DNA of 64,000 bases from Dichomitus squalens LYAD-421 SS1 (lineage: Eukaryota > Basidiomycota > Agaricomycetes > Polyporales > Polyporaceae). Where the stretch lies: contig NW_006766897.1 of NCBI RefSeq assembly GCF_000275845.1, positions 2,938-66,937 on the forward strand, in the 5' to 3' direction. Under the pieces are notes generated by a model. The model saw nothing but the letters and a program-made list of their open reading frames with translations, searched no databases and had not been told where the DNA came from. The position numbers were made by a program, and so were the translations under genes. Positions 22,604 through 35,500 of this stretch are shown one piece after another (within the stretch, counting starts at the first letter, position 1; each line of letters begins with the position of its first letter).

Positions 22604-23846
22604 GATGGCTTGAAAGGCTGTCTGCGAGTTGCGAGTGAGAACCGTAGAGAGCTGGGGCCAGTTTTGGTGCCTCTGAGCCCGCGAAAGCCATCATTGGACT
22701 AATGCGATCGTATCTAGACGCCGTAAACGCCAACCGGCCATTAACACTTGGTTTGGGGAACATCAAGGCTACATACCATGAGCAGTTCTACTTCCTGCAT
22801 TCACCAGCAAAGGGTCTCGTATCCGCGCGTGTCGCCGGATGTGCGGTTGTCACTGCGCTGCCCCCCCCCCCCGGATGCTACACAACCACACAACTTTCAG
22901 TCATTATGTATCAATATCCTCTCGGAGAGCGAGTGGGGTCGACTAGAATGTATGGCTGAAGGCGCAAGTATCCGGATGTCAAGGTATGACTTACTTGTGT
23001 ATGTGATTGGCGTCACGGCACCGGCCTCTTGGGAGTGTCCATCGAACGTGAATGAAGTGGTGGCGTCTTCGTCGTATTAGTTCCCGTACATCGTCTGATC
23101 ATGGCTTGCTTCTCCTTTATTGTTTGAAATAATAGTGAATGGTCCTGGGCATAAGCTCTAGGAATGAAGGTGAACCTGAAGTTGCACGAGGCGACGACGA
23201 CGAATTGCGATTGGTGATCAGTTGGCCTAGAGCCGCATACGCAAAGCATGAAGCATCCCAAGCCTCGGGGCATCTCGTCTTGCAAGCTCCAGGAAGCTCC
23301 TAAGTGCGCTCAAGATGATCCGCTGTCGCTTGCGTGTTTTGCGTGCTCAGGCATTCGCAGGGAAGCATACATGTTCGGGTTTGGCATCCTGTGCTGCCCG
23401 TGCACCGCCGTAATGCCCATGATGCCGGCTGCAGCCGTCGGACGTGAGAAGCCTGAAGTCTAATGAACAGCCGGCGGTTCGGACTGTTGCTGCATCGCGA
23501 GAATTGAAATATTGAAGCTTGAATGTGGAGAGCTGAATAGACACTTGAGCAAATTGTGAGATTCATGTGGCATTAGCATTACATGCTATACGTCTACCAT
23601 ATGCCCTCTCCGAAATTGCTTTCCACTTCCAAGAGCGTACAAATCAGAATGCAGTGATTATCTCAGGTTGTGATCATACATGAGGCCCCAATGTACAATG
23701 TATGTAGAGTAGATGCGATCATACCAAAGTCCAACGAAGCTGTCTATACTAAGCAAGAATAATATGATAGATGCATGATGCTGGTCTGATCCTCTACTGG
23801 TTACTATCTCGAACGTCTTGGTGTATGTGATGTAAGAGGGGGAGAT
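22604..23846. other. Intergenic region, no gene seen
   Basis: About 1.2 kb with homopolymer C (22861-22872) and no supported coding frame. Its right part is the 3' flank of the PPIP5K gene. Confidence 0.45.
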
Positions 23847-24172
23847 TTAGAAGACCGTCTCGAGGGCATCGGTAAACACCATGGTGCACTTGCGCATCGC
23901 GGATCCAAAGAATGGCTCGCAAGCACAGGTATTGCCTCGTTTTCTACAGGAGGTCGTTGGGACCCTTGAGGAGCAGAGATCTGGGGTAAGGGATGCGAAT
24001 CTCTGCGGGGCGTAGCAGTAGCCGTCGTGAGCGCGGCGAGGGCTGCCGCCTGTGCCGCTTCCAGCTTCCCCTCAGACGCTCGTGAAGTCAGAGCCTCGGG
24101 GGACTCAGCGATAGCAGGGAGCACCAGTGACTGCTGCCTTCCCTCGCGCGCCGCCTCCCCCAGACCAAGGAG
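23847..24172 (-). other. Possible C-terminal extension or 3' UTR of the PPIP5K gene
   Basis: Immediately after the TGA at 24175-24173 the same frame stays open to about 23804, with residues such as LPAIAESPEALTSRASEGK that look coding. A 63-nt stretch across the TGA (starting GTCTGC, containing CTGAC, ending AAG) could be an intron that would join the frames. A second frame ends AMRKCTMVFTDALETVF with stop at 23849-23847. None of these can be chosen from the sequence alone. Confidence 0.3.
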
Positions 24173-27100
24173 TCAGGGATCATCTGCAAGAGTGGCAGAC
24201 GCGATCGGCGCCTGGAGCGCGTCGATCGTCTCGTATGGGGTATCAGGGCCAGTGTCATCGTCGTCGGGGACGCGGCCGAAGTGCTTCGAGAGCCGCTCGA
24301 TGACGAGCGAGTATGGAAGGTGCTGTGTGAGCTTGCGGCGCGGTTGGACGTTGAGCGAATGGCGCGCATCGAGTGCGCTGTCGAGCACATTTGAGGAGTG
24401 CGCGCCCTCGGAGAGCGAGAGCTTTATGGAGTACTCCTTGTCTGACTTGCCGCGACCGTGATTCCGCTCGTAGAGCTCGAATCTGCGAGCAGTTGTTAGG
24501 AGCCTTGCTTACGACGATCACAGATGAAGGTCAGGCTTACGTTATGTGCGCCTGTGAGAGGAGAAGTCGTATCACAATGGTTAGATAGCTTGCAAACTCA
24601 GAGTGTGAGAATTACGCACGCAATAGTCAAGCTCCGGGATGCGGCGATTCGCAATGGGAAGGCCGGAAAGGAGGACGAGGTTGACGAGCGTATGGATGTG
24701 CGACTCTTTCGTGAAGTACAGCGTCAGCCCACACTCTTCGTTGTTCCGGGCGCGCTCCAGATCGCCCACAACATTGCGAAGAAGTGGCAACGACGTGAGA
24801 ACACCGATTTCCTCTCTGAAACACCAAGATTGTAGCATTAGCACGTCTCGCATGAAGTGCAAGGATCAGCCAGTGCGTACTTCTCCTCAGGCTCGATGCC
24901 ATACTCCTGCGGAGCGACGAGGTCGAAGAGCGCCTTCGCGCGCCCGTACAACTCGTGCAGCCGCCGGTCATGCGGTGCCTGCTCGGTCCGTCCCTCCTCA
25001 TTGAAGATGGAGAACAGAAACGTACGATGGTGCAGCGCGCAGTACTTGATGGTGTCGTACAGCTCTGAAACGCGGCTCGGGTCAAACTTCTCCTGCTTCA
25101 CGTCGCAGAAGTCCTCGAAGAGCTTCTCCCATCGCTCGCGGAACAGCCACGGCTCGTCGCCGCAGCACCAGCGCTCCTGGATCTTGTCGACGTCCATCGT
25201 CTCCCAGTTGTGGCGCATGATGTCGCGGAATGCGCTGAGAAGCTCGATGACCTCCTTCACGACCTCGACGGGCTCCTTCTTCATGCTCTTGGGCCAAGTG
25301 AGCTCCGGGCGCTTCTCAGGCTCCCCTGGGCGAAGGAGGATCTTGAGGCGCTTCTTGACGTCGTCCATGAGATCCTTGGCGGCATTCGAGTCGTCGAGCA
25401 GGTCCTTGCGGACAATGAGCTTTGGAGGCTTCTGTGCGGGGACGGACTGCTCGCGACGAGGCGTGTGGTGACTACCTGACGCATAGCCGCCATCGCTGGA
25501 AGAGCGAGAAGAGTGGACACCGGACTGGTGGCCACTAGTGGCGGAGAGCGTGCTGGAGCCCCCCGAGGAGGGCGAGTTGTCGAAAAGTGCTGTGGCGAAG
25601 ATCTCCGCAGAGGCAACGACGCGGCGCTCGGAGGAGGTATAGATCTGAACATGACAGTACAGTAGTCAGCGTGTGCATTGGTCAGACGCCAGGATCTGAC
25701 ATGACATACCCTGACGTTCTTCAGGATGTCCTTGTCTGCGTACTCGAGTGAGTGATGTGTGCATGTCTGAACAAGTGGAGCGCATACTCATGATGGAGAT
25801 ATCTTTCTTCATGTTCTCTCCGAGATCGCGTGATTGGTAACGCGCCGAGTGTGTGAACTCGCCGCCCCACTTGAACACCAGCGTCAACTTCGTCAGCTTG
25901 CGCACCTGTCCTGGCTGCTTCTTCGAGTACACCGGCTTCAGTTGTGCCTTCGTGCCTGGCAGGTCGATCTTGCTGAACAGCGCGTTGTTGAGCTGCGTGA
26001 GCTTCACCAGGTCCTCCCCATCGGCCCCGAGGCCCTTCGCCTCCTCGACCGCGGTCGCGATGCTGCTGAGCTGGGCACGCTCGCGCAGGATGATTTCCTC
26101 GCGCTCGCCGTTGAGCAGGGTGACGAACGGCTGTGTCCATCGTTCGCCGATGGGGAAATTGAACTTCAGTTTCTGCTTCGGAGTGCGATCCGCGTGCCGG
26201 AATACGGTCACGTTCGCCTTGAGAAGCCAGGTCGGCTCCTCCACGGTCGCCTCCGCAGCTGGCAGCGGGCGCTCTGGTGAGGCGGCTACCCTGAGACAAA
26301 GGGATGCAAGTATTTCTGCTGTACGATCTGCAAGGCACCGGTGAGAAATCATGTCGGGGTTTGCACGTCGTGGCATAAGACAGGCGAGGAGATTGGACTG
26401 GGGAATGGGACGATGGTCAGGTGCTTACCATAGTAGGTATCGTTGCCCTTAACGAAGCTCCAGCCGTTCACGTCGATGACTTGACTGCGGCGGCCTCCGT
26501 CGCAGCGAAGCATATCAAAACCGCAGACCATTTGTCCGAACCCGTCGCTGATGCGAGCCGCCCACTCCTTCTCCTCATCGTTCAAATGCGTAATGAACCT
26601 ACGACCCTTCAGTCAGCCGGTGTCATCATGATGAGTATTTCAGAAAGGTATGTTTACCGAATCTCCTTGCCCTCCGTATTGCGTCTGACGACGCCGTCGA
26701 CAAAGGGGGACTTGCGGGTCTCCGCGTGGGTATAGTCGTGTCCGACCGTGTAAACCTTGATGTCTTCCGAGTTATCGACATCTACGAACTTCTCATAGAT
26801 GTAGGACCCGTCCGTCCTAGGGAAGTTTAGTTGAGGGTCGAGCTCGCTCGACTTGTTTCCGACCTATATAGCCACAAGATCGGACCAGGTCAGCTTGAGA
26901 ACAGCCCGGCCGCACTTGGATCCGGACGGACCTTCCGAAACAGTCGCCTACCACCGCCACCACGGAAATATATGTAGACGTTGTGGTCCTCGCCGCTCAC
27001 AGGTTTCTCGACGAAGGGCTTTTCCATGACTTGCCCGTCTATGATGATCGCATCGCCATCCTCGCGCAGGGTAACCTCGGGTGTGACTTGGAATCCGCCG

Positions 27101-27704
27101 AGCGTGATGCCGATCTTCTTTTTCATGATATCGCGCAGCTCATCGTCCACCTTAGGGCCGCCATCTCGCGAGACCTCTAGACGACGAGGGGTGGGGACCT
27201 TGAGATGGTCGAGGACAGCGCCTACGAGTCTGCGGTCCCAGAGGAGCGCTTGTGGAGGCAGATCGTTGATACAGTAGGGGTGCCGTAACTTGACGTAAGA
27301 TATAGCCTTGTCCAGGGGAAAGTCGGTCGAGAAAAAGGAGATGAGCACATCACATCGGGGCCAGTTCTCGACATCTGCACGACACCCGTGAGCAAAGTAG
27401 ACTTGGAACGCAGGAGGGTGGGAAGACCTTCGTCGAGAATGACTTTATCACCGAACACCTTCACTTCTATCGCTCCATTCGACCGTTCCACCAGCCGGGT
27501 CAAAATCTCTCGCATCGCCTTTGACCGGGCTTTGACGTCCATGGCACAGATGCCAAGAATGATTGGCGGCCTCGTGGGGTCTGTGATGGCGGAAAGGTCT
27601 GAATGAGAGCCATTGGGAGATGGTGTGGAAGACCGCGGGTTGGACGGAAAACGAGGGGAGCGCTCAGGAGAGTGGACGAGAGAGCGAGAGCCGAGTGATG
27701 TCAT
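24173..27704 (-). CDS. Diphosphoinositol pentakisphosphate kinase (PPIP5K, Vip1/Asp1)
   Basis: Bifunctional inositol-pyrophosphate enzyme: an N-terminal ATP-grasp kinase makes 1-InsP7/InsP8 and a C-terminal histidine-acid-phosphatase-like domain removes the 1-beta-phosphate. It acts in phosphate sensing and cytoskeletal/polar growth. Ten exons: 27704-27428, 27374-26932, 26863-26658, 26598-26429, 26327-25788, 25735-25710, 25644-24881, 24815-24620, 24551-24541 (11 nt), 24482-24173; 980 aa. Seen: a kinase with [43 protein letters not shown] and [15 protein letters not shown]; a phosphatase signature [12 protein letters not shown] (Arg409-His410) and [19 protein letters not shown]; and later HITFELYER. 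The stop at 24173 is followed in the same frame by about 115 open codons with coding-like composition, so the C-terminus may be longer (see findings). An in-frame Met 61 codons upstream is an alternative start. Confidence 0.9.
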
Positions 27705-28263
27705 GGTCGCGACAAATGGCCTAAGAAAGACCGTTAAGCTAATCTCTTGAACTTCCAAGCCGAGATGAGAATGTAAGGGAGCAGCAGGAGGGCGGAGGGG
27801 ACGAGTGGTGGCGGTCGTGTGCGCGAAAACACGGCCAGGCCAAGACCACGAGCAGGAACGCGCTTGCTCCGCAAGGGACGCGGCCATGGGCCGGTTTCAC
27901 CTTGAAGAATGCTGACTAAGCCGCCGGGAATGCTTAAACGGATCTGAGATAAGTATCAGTCATCCCAAACCTGGAGAGGCATTTGTGCGATGATGCTAGC
28001 CAATGACGAGCGCCGCTGTCACGGGCGCCAGCGAAATGCGACATTTTCTGAACCACTCGCGCAGTCCGCCGACAACCGCCCTCCGCGTATGTCGGTTACT
28101 TACACCTCCCATGCGCCCTTGATCCCCCGCCATATGTTTGACATTTTATTCTCACCGCTGTCTCCGTCTATTTGACAAATCCGCAATGTCGAGCCCTATA
28201 TCAGACCGCCGTCGCGTTTCTTCGCGCCGCCCTCGCCCACCCCATCTCGACGCCTTTTCCACA
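27705..28263. promoter_or_regulatory. Shared divergent promoter, PPIP5K gene and copper ATPase gene
   Basis: 559 bp separate the two chosen starts. A CCAAT core lies near 28000 and an AGATAAG GATA core near 27949-27955. The latter is not a full ATCWGATAA, so iron control is only a possibility. An upstream in-frame ATG of the ATPase (28186) falls inside this span. Confidence 0.45.
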
Positions 28264-31200
28264 ATGGCTTCCGAGGCAAGCGGCATCACGACCACCTTCC
28301 TCGTCTCCAACCTCCACTGCGGAAGGTGAGTACCCCATCGTTTCTACGCACCCTGAGAGTCTTACATAACACTCGACTGGTAGTTGTGTCAAAACCATCC
28401 AGGATGCCCTCGCGTCGTTATCCCCTCCCCCCTCATCCGTCGACGTGTCCATCGTCACCCAGTCTGTTACCATTCAGCATCCTCGTGCCCTCTCGCCGTC
28501 CATGTTGAGAGCCGCAATAGACGAGGCTGGTTTCGATATCCCCGCTACCCCTTCCGAAGAGACTTTGCCTTCGCCGACACTGACGTGGTCGGACAGTCTC
28601 GCCGGGCTTGCTGACGTGGTCTCTCCAAAGCGGCAGAAACACATCGACAACTGCGCACAGTGTCGGGCGGAGCACGCTGATGGAAGTCTGCCAGACATAG
28701 ACGACCTGGAGGTTCGGAGTTAGCTTGTTCTGCTACTGGTCCCGGTTTCTAACCTTGTTTCGATGAACGTGTCAGAATCCTTCGGACAGGCACCCGGACG
28801 AGATCAAGTTCCCGTCGGACCTGCCACAGAAGACAAGCGATCAACATGCGCCTCCCACTGCGGCACCACTCCGGCTAACGCTGTCTGTCGGCGGTATGAC
28901 CTGCGCGTCCTGCACGAGCGCCATCGGCTCGGCGGTCAGTGAGCTTCCAGGGATCTCGGACGTTGTCGTGAACCTGCTGGGGAGTTCCGCCACTCTGACC
29001 GTCGCTCATGCGGACGTCGTACCTGAGGTCGTGTCCGCGATTGAGGAAGTCGGATACACTGCGGAGGTGATCAGCCTCGAGCCACTCCAGAATAGTCCTT
29101 CGACGAAAAAGCCTTCACGCACAGACAGTCAGCAAGAAGGTCCGGTGCGCGTTGAGCTTTCGGTCGATGGCATGACGTGTGCGTCGTGCGTCACGACTAT
29201 ATTGGGCTTGCTTTCTGGGACTCCGGGGGTGTCGGAGGCGTCAGTCAATCTCCTTGGCAAGTCTGCTACCGCGCTCCTGACAAATCGTGAGCTCGCACCC
29301 CAGCTGAAGGAGGCTATCGACGACGCTGGGTACGAAGCGGAAGTCATCAATCTACAACCAACAAACGAGGTTGACGACAAAGACCTCGGCCCTCGGACGG
29401 TGTCCTTGCGTGTCAACGGCATGTTTTGTTCGTGAGTGACATTAACATGAGCTTTCCATATTCAAGGCTGACCGAATCATGGTGTACGTAGACATTGCCC
29501 TGGCAAGATCATGAGTGCATTGAAGACTCTTGAGCCAGACGTCACTGTCGACAAGCCACTCACCTCGCATACGGAATCCATTCTGACGTTGACGTACACA
29601 CCGAATCCTCCGGACTTGTCAATTCGCACTGTCATCAAAATCATCGAAGGTGCTGGAGAGCCGGACACGCACTTCACGGCAGCGATTTATTGTCCGCCTT
29701 CGCTCGAGGACCGCGCACGCTACATGCAACGTCGCGAGAAGCAGCACATCTTTATCCGGGCCTTGTTCTCCGCCATCGTCGCTATCCCGATGCTCATCAT
29801 CGGCGTCGTGTACATGACACTCGTGCCGGCTGACAATCATGTCCGCAAGTGGCTCATGGAGCCAATTTGGGCCGGAAACACGTCGAGAGGCGTGTGGGCG
29901 ATGTTCTTCATGGCGACCCCGGTCATGTTCTACAGCGCGGGAATGTTTCATAGGCGCAGCCTGCGTGAGATTTACGCGCTCTGGAAGAGGAGCAGCCGTA
30001 CCCCGATCTGGAAGAGGTTCATCCGCTTTGGAAGCATGAATCTTCTGGTACGTCTCTCCCACGCACAGCACTGTGCTGGCATGCGCTGATGCCGTTGTCG
30101 TTGTCGCAGGTGTCTAGCGGTGTTTCTGTCGCGTACTTCGCATCCATTGCGCTGCTGGCTCTCTCAGCGTCGCAGTCACGCTCGACGACCGGGCATGGAG
30201 ACACAACCACTTACTTCGACTCGGTCGTCTTCCTGACGATGTTCTTGTTGGCTGGTGAGTGTAACACGTCAAGAGAGGTTGGCGCTCGATCTGACGTTCC
30301 CTTGTTCCTCTTAGGTCGGTTCCTCGAGGCGTTTAGCAAGGGACATACTGCGGACGCTATTACCGCCCTCGGCAAATTGCGCCCGACGTCTGCCTTGCTC
30401 GTCGTGTCTGCATCTGAGGCGGCCTCCCTCAGCGAGCTCTCACCTTCTAACTCCTCCAGCGACACTGTTGCTCAGGAGCACGACCCAGAGAAGGGCAACG
30501 TGGAGAGCGAAGAGCAGAATCTCGCGTCGAAGCCCGGGACGAAGGTCCAACGCGTCGACGCCGAGCTGCTCGAGGTAGGCGATGTCGTCCGCGTCTTGCA
30601 CGGCGCGAGCCCGCCGGCCGACGGAACCGTCGTCTCGGGAGACGGCAGCGCGTTCGACGAGAGCTCGCTCACGGGCGAGTCGCGGCTCGTGAAGAAGCAG
30701 ATCGGCGACAAGGTCTTCCTGGGGACGATCAACAAGGCCGGCGTCGTCGACGTGCGCGTGGACGAGATCGGCGGGCAGACGATGCTGGACCACGTCGTGA
30801 AGGTCGTCCGCGAGGGCCAGGCCAGGCGCGCGCCCATTGAGCGGCTCGTGGACATCATCACAGGGTACTTCGTCCCCGTCGTGACTGCCCTGGCGATCGC
30901 TACATGGGTCATCTGGCTTGGTCTTGGGCTAGGCGGCGCGCTGCCACAAAGCTATCTCGACATCGACGTTGGGGGTTGGGGTGAGTGCGCGTGTTCCGAT
31001 TGGTAAGTGCAGCTGTTGATCTTCTCTGACAGCTGTTTGGTCTCTCGAGTTCGCCATCGCTGTCTTCGTAGTCGCGTGCCCGTGCGGTATTGGCCTGGCA
31101 GCGCCCACTGCTTTGCTTGTGGGCTCCGGCCTCGCGGCCAAGTTCGGAATTCTCGCACGCGGGGGAGGCGAAGCGTTCCAGGAAGCGGCACAGCTTGATG

Positions 31201-32455
31201 CCATCGTCTTCGACAAAACTGGCACCCTGACCGAAGGCGGAGACCCCAAGGTCACCGACGCAGAAGTCTTCACAGAGAACACGGGCCTAACTCTTACTCG
31301 GAACGAGATCCTAGGGGTCGCCATGGAGATTGAGTCAGCCAGCTCGCATCCGCTCGCTACTGCAATCCGTGGTTACTGTGAGGGGAACGGTGCGAAGCCG
31401 CAAACTGGCTCCTCCGTAGAAGAGACGCCTGGGCGTGGTCTGAAGGCCTCGTTTACCTCTTTGAAATGTACTGCAGTCATCGGAAACGAACCTTGGATGG
31501 AGCAGCACCACGCGACGGTCGACGGGAGGATCTCAGAGCTCCTCTACTCATGGAAGTCAGAGGGCAAGAGCGTCGTGCTTCTCGCTATTTCTCCCGAGCC
31601 TGCGTCCGATTTCAGTATCGTCGCGGCGTTTGCCGTCGCGGATCCCATCCGGCCAGAGGCCAAGGAAGTGCTCTCACGCCTCCAAGCACAAGGACTGGGG
31701 ACCTGGATGATCTCAGGAGATAACGCGGTCACTGCGAAGGCAGTCGCGCGCTCAGTCGGCATCCTAGAGACGAATGTCATCGCTGAAGTACTCCCGCATC
31801 AGAAGGTGAGCATGAGCATGAGCAACGTCCTACTTCTTCGGCCGCTGACGTTCTTTCGTAGGCGGAGAAGATTCAGTGGTTGCAGCAGGTGGGAACAAAG
31901 CGACCGACGAACGGGCTGGGCAAGCTATTCAGTCGCCGAAGGCTGAATGAGCGCTGCGTCGTAGCGATGGTCGGCGACGGAATTAACGACGCTCCCGCTC
32001 TGACTGCTGCAGACGTAGGCATCGCTATCGGCTCCGGAAGCGACGTGGCGATTTCGAGCGCATCCTTCATCTTGGTGTCGTCAAACCTTCGCAGTCTCCT
32101 GACGTTGACGGACTTGTCGCGGACAGTGTTCAATCGTGTGAAGATCAACTTTGTGAGTGAATCTCCCAGATATTCGACTTGAGCTGTCGCGCTGACATGA
32201 CATTCTTCCCAGTTGTGGGCATCTGTTTATAACCTGGTGATGATTCCCATCGCTGCGGGAGTTGTCTATCCTGCTGGGCACGCTAGACTCTCGCCTGTAT
32301 GGGCATCGTTAGCCATGGCTCTATCGTAAGTTATACACAATCATCTCGTCTATGTACTTTTCTCACCTACTCTCTACAGGTCTGTATCAGTAGTATGTAG
32401 TTCGCTCCTTCTCAGGTTGTACCGCGAGCCCAAGGTCTCTATCGCATCTCAGTGA
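28264..32455 (+). CDS. P1B-type copper-transporting ATPase
   Basis: Heavy-metal P-type ATPase that exports Cu(I) from the cytosol, either into the Golgi (Ccc2-like) or out of the cell (CRP1/CrpA-like). Ten exons: 28264-28325, 28384-28711, 28776-29431, 29492-30047, 30110-30254, 30315-30980, 31033-31805, 31862-32152, 32213-32325, 32380-32455; 1221 aa. Seen: four N-terminal metal-binding-like repeats (LHCGSC, GMTCASC, GMTCASC, GMFCSHC); the actuator loop SSLTGES; membrane Cu site CPCGIGLA (Cys820/Cys822); phosphorylation site DKTGTLTEG (Asp865); nucleotide loop SSHPLA where SEHPLA is usual; and [10 protein letters not shown]. The CPCGIGLA and GGGEAF features lean towards the fungal copper-resistance exporters, but I cannot decide. 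The ATG at 28264 has A at -3 and G at +4; ATG 28186 is in frame upstream. Confidence 0.9.
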
Positions 32456-32579
32456 GCTTTGATTTATGTCCAACATTGCATATCACTTGTTGTGTCCAAC
32501 TAGACGTCGCCTTCCATCATGCTGTACTAGTACCGTATCATTATACTGTTCATAGCAGTAGTGTACATATACAATGTAA

Positions 32580-35500
32580 TCAAGCACGCGTCTGTTGTTC
32601 CTTCCTCATCTTATAGAAGTCCGAGAAAGAAAGCCGGATTCCCAAGAAACGACAATCAAGGTCGGAATGTGTCGCAAGCGCAAGAACGATAACCTGCACG
32701 CGTTCAGAAAAAGACATGCCGTAGTCTTTGACACGGGCAAGGATACCAGGGAGCGATTCTTGTGTGTATCTGCCATCCGAACGCCCGTCGATCCGAGTGA
32801 CTACACCCTGTAGAGTGGATCAGTCTCGGAATGCACAGTCCAGCGAGGAACATTTTCAACTTACCCTCGCGGCATCCTTCTCAACGTCCCGTCTTGCCGA
32901 CTCCGATAGACAGTAGTTGTATAGATCGTCCTGGCATCATGTCAATATGTTTCGATAAGTTTGCCGATGTCATCCCCTCACCGTAGCCTCGCGGAATTGC
33001 AGGATAAGCGTGAACACATCCCGGACCTGGTTGAGGAGGTTCTCCTCTTTGCCAGCCTTCGGACTGAGCAAGAGCACTTTCTTAACCATACGGTCTAAGT
33101 ACGCTCTGTGGTTCTCGATGAGAGCATCAAGGTCCCCTTCCTTCTTCTGGATGAAGTTGTGAAGTTGCTGCCAGGAACACTCAATGACCTCGAGGTGGCA
33201 GTATGCTTGGAGTTGCCGGATGAAGTGGATCATCTCGGCCATCACGAGCCGGACTTGATGCCAGTCGTACTCCAACTCTACAGTTCAATGAATGAAAGAT
33301 TCGTTAGCTTACTAGCCTTGAGAGTGTATGCATGCATCCGGCACTTACCTGGTATCTGGAGGAAAGTCTTTGCACCGCCGGCGATCCGCATCCAGCCTGC
33401 ATTGAGCGTACTCTCTACGCGCTTGATCCTCCATAGGTGGTTGAACAGCTTGAGGTACTCGACCATCGCTGTCGGGTCGAGCACCGTGTCGATCGGTGCG
33501 TCGATCTTGTATTCGAGCGTGAAGACATCCCAGCCGATCTCTCCGTGAGAATATTCGAGCATCCGTGCATCGAGCCGGCGAAGGACGTCTGGCGAGTCGT
33601 TTTGTGCGTTGGACGACCGGAGGGCGGATTCGAGCGTCGCAGTGAGGTTGTGGCGGTACAGAGCGTTCGCAGGACGGGACAAGCTGGGCCTATGACGCTG
33701 TGTCAGAAGCATTGGCAAGGCACGAAGACAAGTGACATACCCGAGGGTATCCATCAACTGCTCCACGAAGTCACCGTACCCCAACAAGAGGTAGTGCTTC
33801 AATGCAGATAGGTGGTCTAGCAATCGGTACTTCTCGAAGAACACGTCGAACAAGCGCTGGCTTGCAATTTGGTACGCGGTGTCGATCGAGCGCTCCAAGC
33901 CCACGATGTCGCTGTACTGCAAAACTAGGAAACACGTGAACGAACGGCGCGGCGACCTGTCTCGCGATAGCCACTCACTACCACCTGTGTTGCTGAGCTT
34001 CTCTCGTGTGGCGACCCAGTCGCTATCGTGACAACTGTACCGAATGAAGTTCAAACTCTTTCCTGTGGAGAAGATCTAGGACAGTATGGATATGACAGCC
34101 GCAATGCCTGACCAAAAAAGTGTTTACCTTGCGTCCAAATGCCTCCCCAACAAAAGCAGGAAGCATATCCTGTTGGAACTGATACTTTTGCTCCCACAGC
34201 TGAAGGCCGCCCGCACGTTCCTCGGAAACGTCTTCCACATCACCTCCAGCGAAGCCTCCATCGCTCGCAAGCTGTCCCACCCCTTGCGATGAGGGTTGCA
34301 TGTATTGCAGGTGAGCCAGTTCCGGGTCAACCGCGACGAAGAATTCGGAGAAAGGGTCGTGTAGCTCTCCGGAGAACAGCCACTTGTGTAGTGTAGCGAA
34401 GAACGGTTTTGAGACCTAGACATAATGTGAGATGGTCGGACCGCCGAACAATCGAGCCATACGGACCTCCTCGAGTAACTGGTTCGTGAATTTGCGAATG
34501 AACGGGTCACCGTTTTCTGCGTAACCGTGAATGAGATTGACCAAGGCTCCGCCATGCGCATCTGAATGAGCCGCATTAGCTGTACAATCCTACACGCGGA
34601 CGGGAGGGGGTTCACCTTTGGCACCCTCCACACAGACGCTCATCATCCGCATTCGCAGCCTCCAGTCCTCTATCCACACGTCCAGTCGCTTCAGTGTCAG
34701 ACCGGCCTCTTCTTCTCGTGGGCGCTCATCCTCAACACCGTTCGCGCGACCGAGATCATCTGTATGCGACCCTGTAGCCATCTGCGACTCCAGGACGGCG
34801 ATGAGCCTGTAATACTCGGTAAGCTGTGTTTGCAGGTGGTGGCAGAGACTCTGCTCGATCATGCCGACCCCGACCCTCCCTTCTCGTTCGCGCACAAAGG
34901 AATCCACGCGCTGATATAGGTGGCCGACTTCTGCCAGTCGATGTATCAGTGCTCGAGTGGGAGCAGGTATGTAGTATCGCTTGCATGAATGTAAGAGTCA
35001 TTCAGGACGGCCTTTGCAGGGAATTGGCTTACGGGGTCCTCCACGAATACTAGCTCCTTGTTCTGGTCGGAGTCCCTTGACACGGAAAACCGGACGTATT
35101 TCCCCGATATTCCTTGCAGAAGGTAGAGAGTATCGCGTAGGATGAGATGTTCGGGTATATGTGGTTGACCTACGAGGCATGAGGCGTTCATGCTTTCCTC
35201 GAGATCGAGGGATACGAACCTATGGATATGCGATACTCTCGGAGCAAATCAGCCTTGGACTTCCCGTTTGGCCCTTTCTGTGAAGGACGTGGTTCAACAG
35301 GAGTAGCTGCCTTTGAAGTAAGTCGTGATGGAGGAGGTGGGGCTAGTGAAGGTAGAAAGGTAGATGACAAGGGAGTAGGTGCCGGTGTGGAGGCAAGGGA
35401 GTATAGGAATTGGAGGGAGGCATGTTTCCTGCTCAGCACAGGCTTTACGATAGCATTTTAGCCAGTGATCGACGACGTCGAGGACGCGCTCAAACCTGTT

